The notes beneath the pieces are model-generated. The model ran no database searches. It was not told the origin of the DNA and saw only the letters and a program-made list of their open reading frames with translations. The position numbers and the translations under genes were made by a program. A stretch of 22,741 nt of DNA from JAEUIA01 sp034440255 (GTDB lineage: Bacteria; Planctomycetota; UBA1135; GCA-002686595). Where the stretch lies: contig JAWXBU010000063.1 in assembly GCA_034440255.1 (NCBI GenBank), forward strand, positions 1 through 22,741, in the 5' to 3' direction. Within the stretch, counting starts at the first letter, position 1; the number at the start of each line of letters is the position of its first letter. Below, piece after piece: positions 1-8,131 of the stretch.

Positions 1-6
1 CGAACG

Positions 7-360
7 GTGCTAGCTCGTCTCGACGAAATCGAACGCGCTCTCAAATCGCTCTTGACCGTGCTGGACTCGAAGCAATCACCGGTCGAGACGATCGACCGGG
101 CACTGGTCGGACTCGAATCCGTGCCCTTCGACGTCGGCGACGTCTTGCGCGCGTTCCAAAACGGATCCGAGGACGAGATCGAATCGGTGAAGCTGCGCTT
201 GGCACGGCTGGCGGATCTGGACGCGGTCGCCCGCGCCGAATGCCAACGCATGCTCGAGAAGACGACCGTGGCGATCGATCGCACGCGCGTCCTGAAAACG
301 CGGCTCGAGATCCTCGCGACGTCGACGACGACGGGTGATTCGATCGACTGCACGCGGTGA
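7..360 (+). CDS. Helical protein of unknown function upstream of the flagellar operon, possibly 5'-partial
   Basis: The frame is open from the first base of the window. The first possible start is GTG at 7, but the true start may lie outside, so the 117 residues are a minimum. The protein is charged, Leu/Arg/Glu-rich and looks almost entirely alpha-helical, with no membrane segment, signal peptide or Cys motif; the last 17 residues are Thr/Ser/Asp-rich and probably disordered. It sits 153 bp upstream of fliO on the same strand. Small helical proteins beside flagellar operons are often export chaperones of the FlgN/FliT type, and the size would suit that, but I see no diagnostic motif. I treat it as unrecognised. 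The gap to fliO contains its own promoter, so it is probably the end of a separate upstream transcription unit. Confidence 0.6.
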   Translation: MLARLDEIERALKSLLTVLDSKQSPVETIDRALVGLESVPFDVGDVLRAFQNGSEDEIESVKLRLARLADLDAVARAECQRMLEKTTVAIDRTRVLKTRLEILATSTTTGDSIDCTR

Positions 361-368
361 TCGAGCGA

Positions 369-410
369 CTGTCGAGAATCTCGACAGGTGCTGAGGATTT
401 CGACAGGTGC
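369..410. promoter_or_regulatory. Candidate activator-binding site (19-bp dyad plus an extra half-site) upstream of the fliO sigma-54 promoter
   Basis: Positions 369-377 (CTGTCGAGA) and 379-387 (TCTCGACAG) form a perfect 9-bp inverted repeat around one central base. The 11-mer TCGACAGGTGC occurs at 381-391 and again at 400-410, giving a third half-site in direct orientation 19 bp away. The dyad centre is about 105 bp upstream of the -12 element of the sigma-54 promoter, a normal distance for an NtrC/FleQ-class enhancer-binding protein. The activator itself is not in the window. A weak RNA hairpin is the alternative reading, but no T-run follows it. Confidence 0.55.
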
Positions 411-468
411 GCGAGCGGGAGCGGTGCTCGAAACGCGATCGGCTGCGTTGAAATGGGGATGAGGCGGT

Positions 469-484
469 TGGCACCGCCATTGCT
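469..484 (+). promoter_or_regulatory. Sigma-54 (RpoN) promoter for the fliO operon
   Basis: The sequence TGGCAC (469-474), five bases, then TTGCT (480-484) matches the -24/-12 consensus TGGCAC-N5-TTGCW at every defined position. It lies in the non-coding gap before fliO, in the right orientation, and predicts a transcript start near 495. That leaves about 19 nt of leader if fliO starts at 514, or about 76 nt if it starts at 571. Sigma-54 control of middle flagellar genes is established in several bacteria such as Pseudomonas, Vibrio and Campylobacter. Confidence 0.8.
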
Positions 485-513
485 TTGACGGGAGCGCGCG
501 CACAGCGCTCCCC

Positions 514-939
514 ATGCACACCACACTCGCCTCGATCGCCACGCCTTCCACGAATGCTGGCGGCCCGGACATGACGCGTTACGTCATGGTCTGCGCGCTG
601 CTGCTCGTTCTGATCTGCGTCGCCGCATACTTGTTCAAACGCTTCGTCGCGACCGCCGTGCGCACGAAAGCTGCGAAACGTTCGCTGCAAATCCTCGACG
701 TCTTGCCGCTCGGCGGGAAACAGCGCATGTGCGTCGTGCGTTGTTACGACCGCACGTTCGCGCTCGGCCTCGGCGACAAAGAAGTCGCGCTGATCGCGGA
801 ACTCGACGCGTCGATCTCGGCCGTCACGAACTCGAAGACGTCGTTTGCTTCGTTGTTGAAGCGCGAAGAAGCGACGGGCAACGCAGAGCCTACTCCTGCG
901 AAGCGCGGATTGTTCCCGACCGGAGGATTGTTCGGATGA
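514..939 (+). CDS. fliO: Flagellar biosynthesis protein FliO
   Basis: FliO is a bitopic membrane protein that helps assemble the FliP ring of the flagellar type III export gate. The 141-residue product has one N-terminal membrane helix (about residues 22-42), a short basic stretch, then a small beta-rich cytoplasmic domain with the FliO-like pattern around LDVLPLGGKQRMCVVR. The C-terminus is a low-complexity tail. Identity rests on this architecture plus its place directly before fliP, whose ATG overlaps the fliO stop by four bases. Start choice is uncertain: ATG 514 has no ribosome binding site, and ATG 571 (MTRYVMV), just before the membrane helix, is a credible alternative. The sigma-54 promoter at 469-484 reads into it. 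Confidence 0.85.
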   Translation: MHTTLASIATPSTNAGGPDMTRYVMVCALLLVLICVAAYLFKRFVATAVRTKAAKRSLQILDVLPLGGKQRMCVVRCYDRTFALGLGDKEVALIAELDASISAVTNSKTSFASLLKREEATGNAEPTPAKRGLFPTGGLFG

Positions 940-1730
940 TCCGCACACTGTTACTCGTTCTCGCATTCGTCTGCATCGGTCCCGCGGCGAGCGCTCTCCA
1001 AGAATCCGGAGCCGCGACGGCAGTCGCAGACGCTTTGAAACAAGGCGTTTCGGCAGCAGCTGACGCACCCCTGGTCGACGGCGCAATGCGCAGCGCGACA
1101 GCGATCGAAATCGCCATCCTCATGACGGTGTTGTCGCTGTTGCCCGCAATCCTCGTCACGATCACGAGCTTCACGCGCATCATCATCGTGCTGTCTTTCG
1201 TGCGTCGCGCGCTCGGCGTCAACGAACTCCCGCCGAACCCAGTGTTGATCGGCTTGTCGTTGTTCTTGACGAGCTTCGTGATGGCGCCGGTCGCGGAACG
1301 CATTCACGAGAAAGCGTGGAAGCCGTACAAGGCCGGCACGATCCAGATCGACGTGGCGGGCGACCTCGCGTGGACCGAGATGCGCGGCTTCCTCGTGGCG
1401 AACACGCGCCAGAGCGAGCTCGATCTCTTCCTCGACATGGCCAAGATCGAGAGGACGCCCGACGGAGCCGGCCCGCAGGAGCTGCCGATCCGCGTCGTCG
1501 TGCCGGCGTTCGTGCTGTCCGAGCTGAAGACCGCGTTTCAGATGGGATTCTTGCTCTTCCTGCCCTTCCTCGTCATCGACCTCGTCGTGTCGAGCGTGTT
1601 GCTCTCGATGGGCATGTTCATGTTGCCACCCGTGATGATCTCGACGCCGTTCAAGATCCTCTTGTTCGTGCTCGTCGACGGGTGGCATCTCGTCTGTCAA
1701 TCGCTCGTGACGAGCTTCGTCACCACCTGA
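936..1730 (+). CDS. fliP: Flagellar export gate protein FliP
   Basis: FliP forms the pentameric core of the FliPQR export channel in the inner membrane. The 264-residue product begins with a cleavable signal peptide (about residues 1-20, ending in ASA), typical for FliP. Next comes a membrane segment and the family signature TSFTRIIIVLSFVRRALG, then PPNPVLIGLSLFLTSFVMAP. After a periplasmic domain the C-terminal hairpin carries MGFLLFLPFLVIDLVVSS and MLPPVMISTPFKILLF, both nearly invariant in the family. The ATG at 936 overlaps the fliO stop codon (ATGA), which fixes the start and indicates translational coupling. Length is near the usual 245-260 residues. Confidence 0.98.
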   Translation: MIRTLLLVLAFVCIGPAASALQESGAATAVADALKQGVSAAADAPLVDGAMRSATAIEIAILMTVLSLLPAILVTITSFTRIIIVLSFVRRALGVNELPPNPVLIGLSLFLTSFVMAPVAERIHEKAWKPYKAGTIQIDVAGDLAWTEMRGFLVANTRQSELDLFLDMAKIERTPDGAGPQELPIRVVVPAFVLSELKTAFQMGFLLFLPFLVIDLVVSSVLLSMGMFMLPPVMISTPFKILLFVLVDGWHLVCQSLVTSFVTT

Positions 1731-1743
1731 ACAGGAGCACGCC

Positions 1744-2022
1744 ATGGATCAAATGGATTTCCGGATCACCGAGCTCGCGCGCGATCTCTTGTGGACGACG
1801 ATCGTGCTCGCGGGCCCGGTCCTGATCGTCGGACTCGTCGTCGGCTTGTGCGTCAGCTTGTTCCAAGCACTGACGAGCGTGCAGGAACAGACGATGTCGC
1901 TCATCCCGAAGATGCTCGCGGTGATGCTCGTCGTGCTGTTGCTCCTATCGCCGGCGCTGCAGATCCTGCGCGAGTACACGGCGAGCATCTTCGGCCAACT
2001 CGTGAGCTTCGGTATCAGCTGA
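1744..2022 (+). CDS. fliQ: Flagellar export gate protein FliQ
   Basis: FliQ is a small two-helix membrane protein that wraps the FliP/FliR core of the export gate. The 92-residue product has two hydrophobic segments (about 17-38 and 52-75) joined by the conserved loop FQALTSVQEQTMSLIPK, characteristic of FliQ and its injectisome homologue SctS. Length equals the family norm of about 89-92. It starts 13 bp after the fliP stop behind an AGGAG-like sequence, and its stop TGA shares its last base with the fliR start codon. Confidence 0.97.
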   Translation: MDQMDFRITELARDLLWTTIVLAGPVLIVGLVVGLCVSLFQALTSVQEQTMSLIPKMLAVMLVVLLLLSPALQILREYTASIFGQLVSFGIS

Positions 2023-2792
2023 TGCACTTCGAAGCAGGAACCCTCGAGGCGTTCGGCCTCTTCATGGTGCGATCCAGCGCGCTCGTCTTGAGCGCACCGG
2101 TCTTGGGCACCACGACGGGATTCTCCGGCTACAAAATCGCTCTGATCTTCAGCGTCACGTTTCTCTTGTACGGCGTTCACGGCGAACCGCTGGGACACGA
2201 AGTCGAAGCGATCGAGTTCGCTTGCCTCGCGATGCGCGAGATCTTGATCGGGCTGGCACTCGCGTTCAGCTTGCACGCCGTGATGTTGGCGTTGCGTGTC
2301 GCAGGCGAACTGGTCGGGCACGAAATGGGCTTCAACATGGCCTCGATCATCGATCCGGTCACGGGCCTGAACACGCCGATCATCACGCAGATCTACGACG
2401 TGTTTTTCATCCTCGGGTTCCTGATGGTCGACGGACACCACTTGCTCCTGCGCGGACTCGCGCAGTCGTTCGAGCGCGCTCCTGTCGGCACGATGGACAT
2501 CGGCGCCAGCATCCCGTGGATCACGGAACGCCTCTTCACGCAGATGTTCACGGCTGGACTCACGTTCGCGGCACCGGTTCTGATCCTGTTGATGGCGGCC
2601 TCGCTCTTGCTCGCGTTCTTGGCGCGAGCGGTCCCGTCGCTCAACGTCAACGAAGCTGGCTTCACCGCTCGCATCGCGATCGGATTGGTCGCGTTGTTCG
2701 TGTTCGCGCCGTTGCTGACGTCGGCGCTGCACCTGCTCTACGGTCGCTTCGAGGAAGGAATGGCCGCGGTGCTCGACGCCGTGGCGATCTGA
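2022..2792 (+). CDS. fliR: Flagellar export gate protein FliR
   Basis: FliR is the single-copy polytopic subunit that closes the FliP5-FliR1 core. The 256-residue product is strongly hydrophobic with about six membrane segments. It contains GEPLGHEVEAIEFACLAMRE followed by EILIGLALAF and GELVGHEMGFNMASIIDP, all typical of FliR/SctT, and the C-terminal ARAVPSLNVNEAGFTARIAIG pattern. The ATG at 2022 shares one base with the fliQ stop (TGATG). That fixes the start even though the frame stays open further upstream. The flhB ATG lies one base after its stop. Confidence 0.96.
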   Translation: MHFEAGTLEAFGLFMVRSSALVLSAPVLGTTTGFSGYKIALIFSVTFLLYGVHGEPLGHEVEAIEFACLAMREILIGLALAFSLHAVMLALRVAGELVGHEMGFNMASIIDPVTGLNTPIITQIYDVFFILGFLMVDGHHLLLRGLAQSFERAPVGTMDIGASIPWITERLFTQMFTAGLTFAAPVLILLMAASLLLAFLARAVPSLNVNEAGFTARIAIGLVALFVFAPLLTSALHLLYGRFEEGMAAVLDAVAI

Positions 2793-2793
2793 C

Positions 2794-3906
2794 ATGGCCG
2801 AAGAAGGCGACAAGAGCGACAAGACCGAAGACGCGACCCCAAAGCGACGCGACGACGCGCGTGAACAGGGCCAAGTGGCGATGTCGGCCGACGCGATCGC
2901 GGCCGCGGGACTGATCGCCAGCGCGATCCTCTTGGTCGCCGGCGGCGGAATGCTCGCGACGTCGACGGGCATGCTCGTACGTGGCGCTTGCTTGGACTTC
3001 GGCGCGCTCGGTCGTGCGGAATTCACCGAGAACGAGTGGACCAACCTCATCACGCGGTCGATCCAGGCGCTCAGCTTGCCCACGCTGGCGATCATCGTGC
3101 CGCTGACCGCCGTGATCGTGCTCGCCGCGTACGCGCAAGTCGGATTGCAAATCACGCCCAAGGCGATCGCGTGGAACCCGAGCCGCCTCAATCCAATTCA
3201 AGGCTGGAGCAAAGTCTTCAGCGTGCGCGGCGCAATTCGCACGCTCTCGGCGTCCACGAAGATCACGATCGTGACGATCGCAACTTGCTGGGCGGCCTGG
3301 AACGACGTGCCGTTGATGTCGAGCTGCGCCGGCGCGGACCTGGGTCCGGCACTGGTCGTTTTCGGCAAAGTGTTCACGCACTGCTCGATAGCAGCGCTGA
3401 TCGCCATCTGTTCGATCGCGATGTTCGATCTCGTGTACCAGCGCTGGCAGCACGACCGTGACCTGCGCATGAGCAAGAAGGACATCCAAGAAGAGTTCAA
3501 ATCGACGGACGGTGATCCGCACGTCAAAGCAAAGATCCGCTCGATCCAGCGCGAGATGTCGCGTCGGCGCATGATGTCCGACGTTCCGAAGGCGACCGTC
3601 GTCATCACGAACCCGACGCACTACGCCGTCGCCCTGCGCTACGAGAAGGCGAACGGCGAGAGCGGCGGACGTGCGCCGATCGTCGTCGCGAAGGGCGTCG
3701 ACGTGGTTGCACAGAAGATCAAGGCCGTCGCACTCGAGGCCGGAGTTCCGCTGCACGAAGACGTTCCGCTCGCTCGCGCTCTTCACGCTCAGGTCGAGAT
3801 CGGTCAAGAGATCCCGGAGCAACTGTTCCAAGCCGTCGCCGGTGTGTTGGCCTACGTCTACCGCATTCAAAAGGGCGCGCAGTCGCTCGAGCGAGCTGAT
3901 TCGTGA
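2794..3906 (+). CDS. flhB: Flagellar export specificity switch protein FlhB
   Basis: FlhB controls the change from rod/hook to filament substrates. The 370-residue product opens with the family N-terminus (EDATPKRRDDAREQGQVAMS). It has four membrane segments between about residues 30 and 220, then a long amphipathic linker and the cytoplasmic autocleavage domain. The cleavage motif is intact at N273-P-T-H276, followed by YAVALRYE. The next conserved element is the APIVVAKGVD stretch and a C-terminal LARALHAQVEIGQEIPEQLFQAVA block. Family length is about 350-385. The start ATG follows the fliR stop by one base; the stop overlaps the flhA GTG by four bases. Confidence 0.98.
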   Translation: MAEEGDKSDKTEDATPKRRDDAREQGQVAMSADAIAAAGLIASAILLVAGGGMLATSTGMLVRGACLDFGALGRAEFTENEWTNLITRSIQALSLPTLAIIVPLTAVIVLAAYAQVGLQITPKAIAWNPSRLNPIQGWSKVFSVRGAIRTLSASTKITIVTIATCWAAWNDVPLMSSCAGADLGPALVVFGKVFTHCSIAALIAICSIAMFDLVYQRWQHDRDLRMSKKDIQEEFKSTDGDPHVKAKIRSIQREMSRRRMMSDVPKATVVITNPTHYAVALRYEKANGESGGRAPIVVAKGVDVVAQKIKAVALEAGVPLHEDVPLARALHAQVEIGQEIPEQLFQAVAGVLAYVYRIQKGAQSLERADS

Positions 3907-6005
3907 GTGCAACGAAACCCAAGTCGATCACGAATGTGGTTGGATTCCTCGAGCGCTACGCCGACTGGGCGATGGGCCTCGGCGTCCTCGGGCTCGTGTT
4001 CACATTGATCGTGCCGGTCTCGCCGGTGCTGCTCGACATCCTCGTCGCGTTGAACATCGCGATCTCGTTGATGTTGCTGCTCGTGACGATGAACGCGCGC
4101 AACGCGAGCGAACTCTCGACGTTTCCGACGATCCTCTTGTTCACGACGTTGTTCCGACTCGGATTGAACGTCGCGAGCACGCGCTCGATCCTCACCGAAG
4201 GGCACGCCGGACGCATCATCAAGGCGTTCGGAGATTACGTCGGTGGTGACAACCTCGCGGTCGGGTTGGTCGTCTTCCTGATCCTGATCGTCATCCAGTT
4301 CGTCGTCATCACGAAGGGATCCGGCCGCATCAGCGAAGTCGCCGCCCGATTCGTGCTCGACGCGATGCCGGGCAAGCAGATGGCGATCGATGCCGACTTG
4401 AACAGCGGCGTCATCGACGCGGACGAAGCACGCACGCGTCGCACTGCCGTCGCGAAAGAGGCCGAGTTCTACGGCGCGATGGACGGCGCCAGCAAGTACG
4501 TGCGCGGCGACGCGATCGCCGGGCTCATCATCACGGCACTCAACCTCGTCGGGGGAATCGCACTCGGGTCGTGGCGCGGGATGGACATGGGTGAAGCCGT
4601 CGATCGCTATTCGAAGCTCTCGATCGGCGACAGTTTGGTGTCGCAGATCCCGGCGCTCTTCCTGTCGACGGCAGCCGCTGTGTTGGTCACGAAGAACTCG
4701 AGCGAGAAGTCGCTCGGTATGGACTTGCTCGGCCAGATCGGCGGACGCCCGAAGGCGACCGTCATCACTGCAGGCATGTTGTTCGTGATCGGCCTCTTGC
4801 CGGGAATGCCTGCGCTGCCGTTCTTCGTTCTCGCGAGCCTCTTGCTCGTGGTGTGGAACTCGACGAGGAATTCGAACGCTGCGGCGGAGCGGGCGATCGA
4901 AGTCGCCGAAACAACGATTACGCCGGCGCAAATCGCCGAGAACACGGCGCGCGCCGAAGAACAGAAAGTCGACGAGCTCATGACCGTCGATCGCGTCGCG
5001 CTGGAGATCGGATATCGATTGATCCCGCTCGTCCAAGAGAAGGGCGGCGGCGGGATCCTCGATCACATCAGCCAGGTACGCAAACGCTTCGCGTCGCGCG
5101 AGGGCATCATCGTTCCGCCCGTGCGCATCAAGGACAACATTCGTCTCGGCCCGTCGACTTACCGCATCTTGGTCGGCGGTCACGAAGTCGCTCGCGGCGA
5201 GATCGAGCCCGGCCAATTCCTCGCGATGGACGGCGGTCACGTCACCGCGAAATTGGCCGGAAAACAGTCGAAGGATCCGGCCTTCGGTTTGCCGGCGACG
5301 TGGATCCAAGAGAGTGTGCGCGACACTGCGGAGATGGCCGGATACACGGTCATCGATCCGACCAGCGTGCTCGTCACGCACTTGTCCGAGACGCTCAAGA
5401 ACTGCGTCGGGGACATCTTGTCGCGCGACGACGTCAAAGAGCTGATCGAGAAGGTCAAGAAGACTTCGCCCGCGGTCGTCGACGAGCTCGTGCCATCCAA
5501 GATGGGGTACGGCGACATCCAGCGCGTCTTGCGCAACTTGCTGCGTGAGGGCGTTTCGATTCGCAACATGCCTGCGATTCTCGAGTGTCTCGCAGACAAC
5601 GCCGGCAAGGTGAAGGACGCCGATGCGATGTCGGAACTGGTGCGTCAACGTCTGGCGCGCGTCCTGTGCGAAATGCACTCCGATCGCGACGGCGCCGTTC
5701 ACGCTGTGACGCTCGACCCGGACATCGAGATGAAACTCGCAGCAGCCGTGAACGGCACGCGCGACGGCGACGCGAACGTCGTGAACCCGGCGTGGCTGCA
5801 AAAGCTCATGGAGAAAACCGCTGCTTCCGTCGCGCAGTCGACGAAGGGCGGCAAGGACGTCGTCTTGCTCGTGCGTTCGAACGTGCGACGGTTCTTGAAC
5901 GAGCTCGTGCGCTCGTCGATGCCGAAGACGACGGTGCTTTCCTACAACGAAGTCGCGCCCGCCCGCTCCGTCGTGACGGCGGCGGTCGTGCGCATGGAGG
6001 ATTGA
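3903..6005 (+). CDS. flhA: Flagellar export gate protein FlhA
   Basis: FlhA forms the nonameric ring of the export gate, couples proton flow to export and docks chaperone-substrate complexes. The 700-residue product has eight membrane segments in its first half. The FHIPEP-family signature begins at R142 (RISEVAARFVLDAMPGKQMA, continuing IDADLNSG). The second half is the cytoplasmic domain (about 330-700) with the typical LIPLVQEKGGGGILDHI start. The GTG start at 3903 overlaps the flhB stop (GTGA); no ATG in a better position exists. Length is close to the E. coli protein (692). The stop is followed one base later by flhF. Confidence 0.98.
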   Translation: MSATKPKSITNVVGFLERYADWAMGLGVLGLVFTLIVPVSPVLLDILVALNIAISLMLLLVTMNARNASELSTFPTILLFTTLFRLGLNVASTRSILTEGHAGRIIKAFGDYVGGDNLAVGLVVFLILIVIQFVVITKGSGRISEVAARFVLDAMPGKQMAIDADLNSGVIDADEARTRRTAVAKEAEFYGAMDGASKYVRGDAIAGLIITALNLVGGIALGSWRGMDMGEAVDRYSKLSIGDSLVSQIPALFLSTAAAVLVTKNSSEKSLGMDLLGQIGGRPKATVITAGMLFVIGLLPGMPALPFFVLASLLLVVWNSTRNSNAAAERAIEVAETTITPAQIAENTARAEEQKVDELMTVDRVALEIGYRLIPLVQEKGGGGILDHISQVRKRFASREGIIVPPVRIKDNIRLGPSTYRILVGGHEVARGEIEPGQFLAMDGGHVTAKLAGKQSKDPAFGLPATWIQESVRDTAEMAGYTVIDPTSVLVTHLSETLKNCVGDILSRDDVKELIEKVKKTSPAVVDELVPSKMGYGDIQRVLRNLLREGVSIRNMPAILECLADNAGKVKDADAMSELVRQRLARVLCEMHSDRDGAVHAVTLDPDIEMKLAAAVNGTRDGDANVVNPAWLQKLMEKTAASVAQSTKGGKDVVLLVRSNVRRFLNELVRSSMPKTTVLSYNEVAPARSVVTAAVVRMED

Positions 6006-6006
6006 G

Positions 6007-6972
6007 ATGCATGTTCATCGAATCGTAGGGGCATCGCTGCGCGAGGCTCTGCAGCGCGCGCGCAGGCTGCACGGCGAAGACGCGGTCGTCATCGGCGAGG
6101 AGATGTCGCCGACAGGCGGCGTCACGCTGACCGTCGCACGCAAAGTGGCGTCGACGACGCCGGAAGTGCTCGGTTCTCGCGGCGAAACGAAAGTCGCGCC
6201 GAAAGACATGGCGTTGACCGAGATCGCGACGCGATTGAAGAGACACGGCGCGTCGCCGGCCTTCGTCGAGCGCGTACTCGTCGACGTCGCGACACGGCGG
6301 GCTGACGGAGTGCACATCTTGGACACAGCCGCGCTCGCGATCGGGGAGATGTTCAAGACGGCGAAACTGCCGCGAGCGCGAGGAAAAGCGCGCGTTCTGG
6401 CGCTCGCCGGATCTGGCGGCGTCGGCAAGACCACCACGGTCGCGAAGATCGCGCTGCGCCTCGTGCGCTCCGGCCGCCGTGTCGAGCTCGTCACCTTCGA
6501 CGCCGATCGTCCGGGTGCGGTCGAGCAGTTGCGCGCGTGGTCGACGCTCTTGGGAACGCCGTTCCGCGTCGCGCGTACGGGGGCCGACGTCGACGTCGCG
6601 TCGATCGCGACTGCCGACCTGATCTTGGTCGACACGAGCGGCCGCCCCGAACGTGACATCGCACGACTCGAGCGCTTGAAAGCAAGCTGCGTCGAAGTCG
6701 GTGCCGAGCTCGAGACCTATCTCGTGCTCTCGGCCGGTGCTTCGAGCAGTATGTTGCGGACGATCACGTCGACTCTGTCGATCGTCACGCCGAGCGCCGT
6801 GGTCATCACCAAACTCGACGAGACCAACGAACCGATCGCCGTGCTCGAGCACGTTCTCGACGCGGAATTGCCGATCGCATTCTTGTCCGACGGGCCGGAC
6901 GTACAGTCGAACTTGCAACGTGCAGATGCCGAACACATCGCCGACCTGTGCTTGAGAGGGAAGCTGTCATGA
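6007..6972 (+). CDS. flhF: SRP-type GTPase FlhF, flagellar positioning
   Basis: FlhF is a GTPase of the signal-recognition-particle family that marks the site where a flagellum is built. The 321-residue product has a variable N-terminal region, starting with the short basic segment SLREALQRARRLHGEDAVV common in FlhF. The NG domain follows: P-loop G135SGGVGKTTT, a VTFDADRPGAVEQL element, DTSGRPERD (G3), and TKLDE (G4) near the end. Total length is on the short side (often 350-450), mainly because the N-terminal B region is brief. The ATG lies one base after the flhA stop; its own stop overlaps the flhG ATG. FlhF normally works with FlhG, which stimulates its GTPase. Confidence 0.95.
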   Translation: MHVHRIVGASLREALQRARRLHGEDAVVIGEEMSPTGGVTLTVARKVASTTPEVLGSRGETKVAPKDMALTEIATRLKRHGASPAFVERVLVDVATRRADGVHILDTAALAIGEMFKTAKLPRARGKARVLALAGSGGVGKTTTVAKIALRLVRSGRRVELVTFDADRPGAVEQLRAWSTLLGTPFRVARTGADVDVASIATADLILVDTSGRPERDIARLERLKASCVEVGAELETYLVLSAGASSSMLRTITSTLSIVTPSAVVITKLDETNEPIAVLEHVLDAELPIAFLSDGPDVQSNLQRADAEHIADLCLRGKLS

Positions 6973-7817
6973 GTGTGTCCCAGCTCCTCCAACAACGAAT
7001 TCGCACGGGAAAACAAGCTCGCCGCGCACCGATCGTGCTCGTCGCAGGCGGCAAAGGCGGGGTCGGAAAGACGACGCTTGCAGTGAACTTGGCCGTGGCG
7101 CTCACGCAACAGAAGAAGCGCACCCTGCTCGTCGATCTCGACCTGGGTCTCGCCGACGCACTGGTTATGCTGAAGGTGTCCGCGCGCCGCACGATCGAGG
7201 ACGCGCTCTTCGGCCGATGCAGCTTCAAGGACTGCATCGTGCGTACCGAGCACGGTCTCGACGTTCTGCCCGCGAGTTCAGGCACGCCCGAGATGGGGCA
7301 GTTGTCGACGGCGATGCGCACTCGACTCTGCGACGCATTGCACGAGTTGGCACAGGACTACGACCTCGTCATCGCCGACGCATCCGCCGGCATCGGAACT
7401 GATGTGCTCACGTTCGCTGGATCTGCGGATCACGTGTTCGTCGTCACGACGCCCGAACCCACGTCGATCACGGACGCGTACGGATTCATCAAGGCGCTCC
7501 ACGCCTTCGCTGCGGCGAACGATCGCGACGTCGCGACTCCCGAACTGGTCGTCAACCGCGCCGATGGCATCGAAGAAGCCGAATCGGTCGCCGCGAAGCT
7601 GCGCATCGTCTGCGAGCGCTTCCTCTCGCGTTCGCCACGCAATGCAGGCTGGATGCCCGGCTCGGGTGCTGTCGAGCTCGCAGCGCGCTTCCAACGCCCA
7701 TTCGCGCTGGATCCGCGTCCAGGTTTGGCTTCGTCGTGCCTGCAGGCGTTGGCGGCGCGAATCGCACGCCTGGGCGACGCCTCGGAAATCCTTTCCATGC
7801 ACTCAAGCGTTTCATGA
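6969..7817 (+). CDS. flhG: MinD-type ATPase FlhG (FleN/YlxH), flagellar number control
   Basis: FlhG is a MinD/ParA-family ATPase that limits flagellar number and activates the FlhF GTPase. The 282-residue product has the deviant Walker A motif K29GGVGKTT, then LLVDLDLGLADALVML and an IADASAGIGTDVL segment (Walker B-like), and VTTPEPTSITDAYGFIK, all typical of FlhG/YlxH. The N-terminal extension before the P-loop contains SVSQLLQQ, resembling the DQA-type motif that contacts FlhF, though I cannot confirm equivalence. ATG 6969 overlaps the flhF stop (ATGA). In some gamma-proteobacteria FlhG/FleN antagonises the sigma-54 activator FleQ; the sigma-54 promoter before fliO makes that worth considering here. 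Confidence 0.95.
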   Translation: MSVSQLLQQRIRTGKQARRAPIVLVAGGKGGVGKTTLAVNLAVALTQQKKRTLLVDLDLGLADALVMLKVSARRTIEDALFGRCSFKDCIVRTEHGLDVLPASSGTPEMGQLSTAMRTRLCDALHELAQDYDLVIADASAGIGTDVLTFAGSADHVFVVTTPEPTSITDAYGFIKALHAFAAANDRDVATPELVVNRADGIEEAESVAAKLRIVCERFLSRSPRNAGWMPGSGAVELAARFQRPFALDPRPGLASSCLQALAARIARLGDASEILSMHSSVS

Positions 7818-8083
7818 ACAAGATCGATAGATCGGGCACTATGACCCCCGTCCTCGCCTGGCAAGCCTTCGGGCGCAAAGCGGCCGTGATCGCCGGTTCA
7901 TCGACTGCGCTGATCAGCTTGCTCGTGCACAACACGTTGCTCACGGCGTCCATTCGCGGCGCCATCGCCTTGATCGGTGTGCTGCTCATCGTGCGCGCTG
8001 GGACATCGATTCTGTTGCGCACGCCGGCGCCTTTCGCCGTCAAATCGAAGGGGACGAGCGCGCCGAAATCGCGCGAAGCGTGA
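7814..8083 (+). CDS. Small two-helix membrane protein between flhG and fliA
   Basis: The 89-residue product has no family I recognise. It has a short cationic N-terminus, two adjacent hydrophobic segments (about residues 27-43 and 48-66) and a basic, Ser/Lys-rich C-terminal tail (KSKGTSAPKSREA). Its ATG overlaps the flhG stop (ATGA) and it lies 48 bp before the fliA start, so it is co-transcribed with flagellar regulators. By position it may be a membrane partner of FlhG or sigma-28 control, but nothing in the sequence proves this. A further in-frame start upstream inside flhG (7736) is less likely given the four-base overlap. Confidence 0.75.
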   Translation: MNKIDRSGTMTPVLAWQAFGRKAAVIAGSSTALISLLVHNTLLTASIRGAIALIGVLLIVRAGTSILLRTPAPFAVKSKGTSAPKSREA

Positions 8084-8120
8084 AAACCGTGAGTCAACGT
8101 CCGAACGAACGATCGACAGC

Positions 8121-8126
8121 GGGAGG
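8121..8126 (+). promoter_or_regulatory. Ribosome binding site that decides the TTG start of fliA
   Basis: GGGAGG at 8121-8126 lies five bases before TTG 8132. There is no ATG or GTG at a comparable place, so this site supports TTG initiation of the sigma factor. Confidence 0.75.
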
Positions 8127-8131
8127 TCGTC

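Noticed and set aside
198..215. Second sigma-54-like TTGGCAC inside the first gene, and similar TGGCAC hits near 2250 and 7350
   Set aside because: None has TTGC five bases later, and all lie inside coding sequence.
1..360. Calling the first ORF FlgN or FliT
   Set aside because: Size and helical character fit, but so would many proteins. No diagnostic residues were recognised.
1749..3191. Long open frames on the minus strand opposite the flagellar genes, also 3867-5801 and 11148-12563
   Set aside because: Products are Arg/Asp/Glu-rich with no domains, and they lie antisense to clearly conserved genes. This is the usual shadow effect of high GC.
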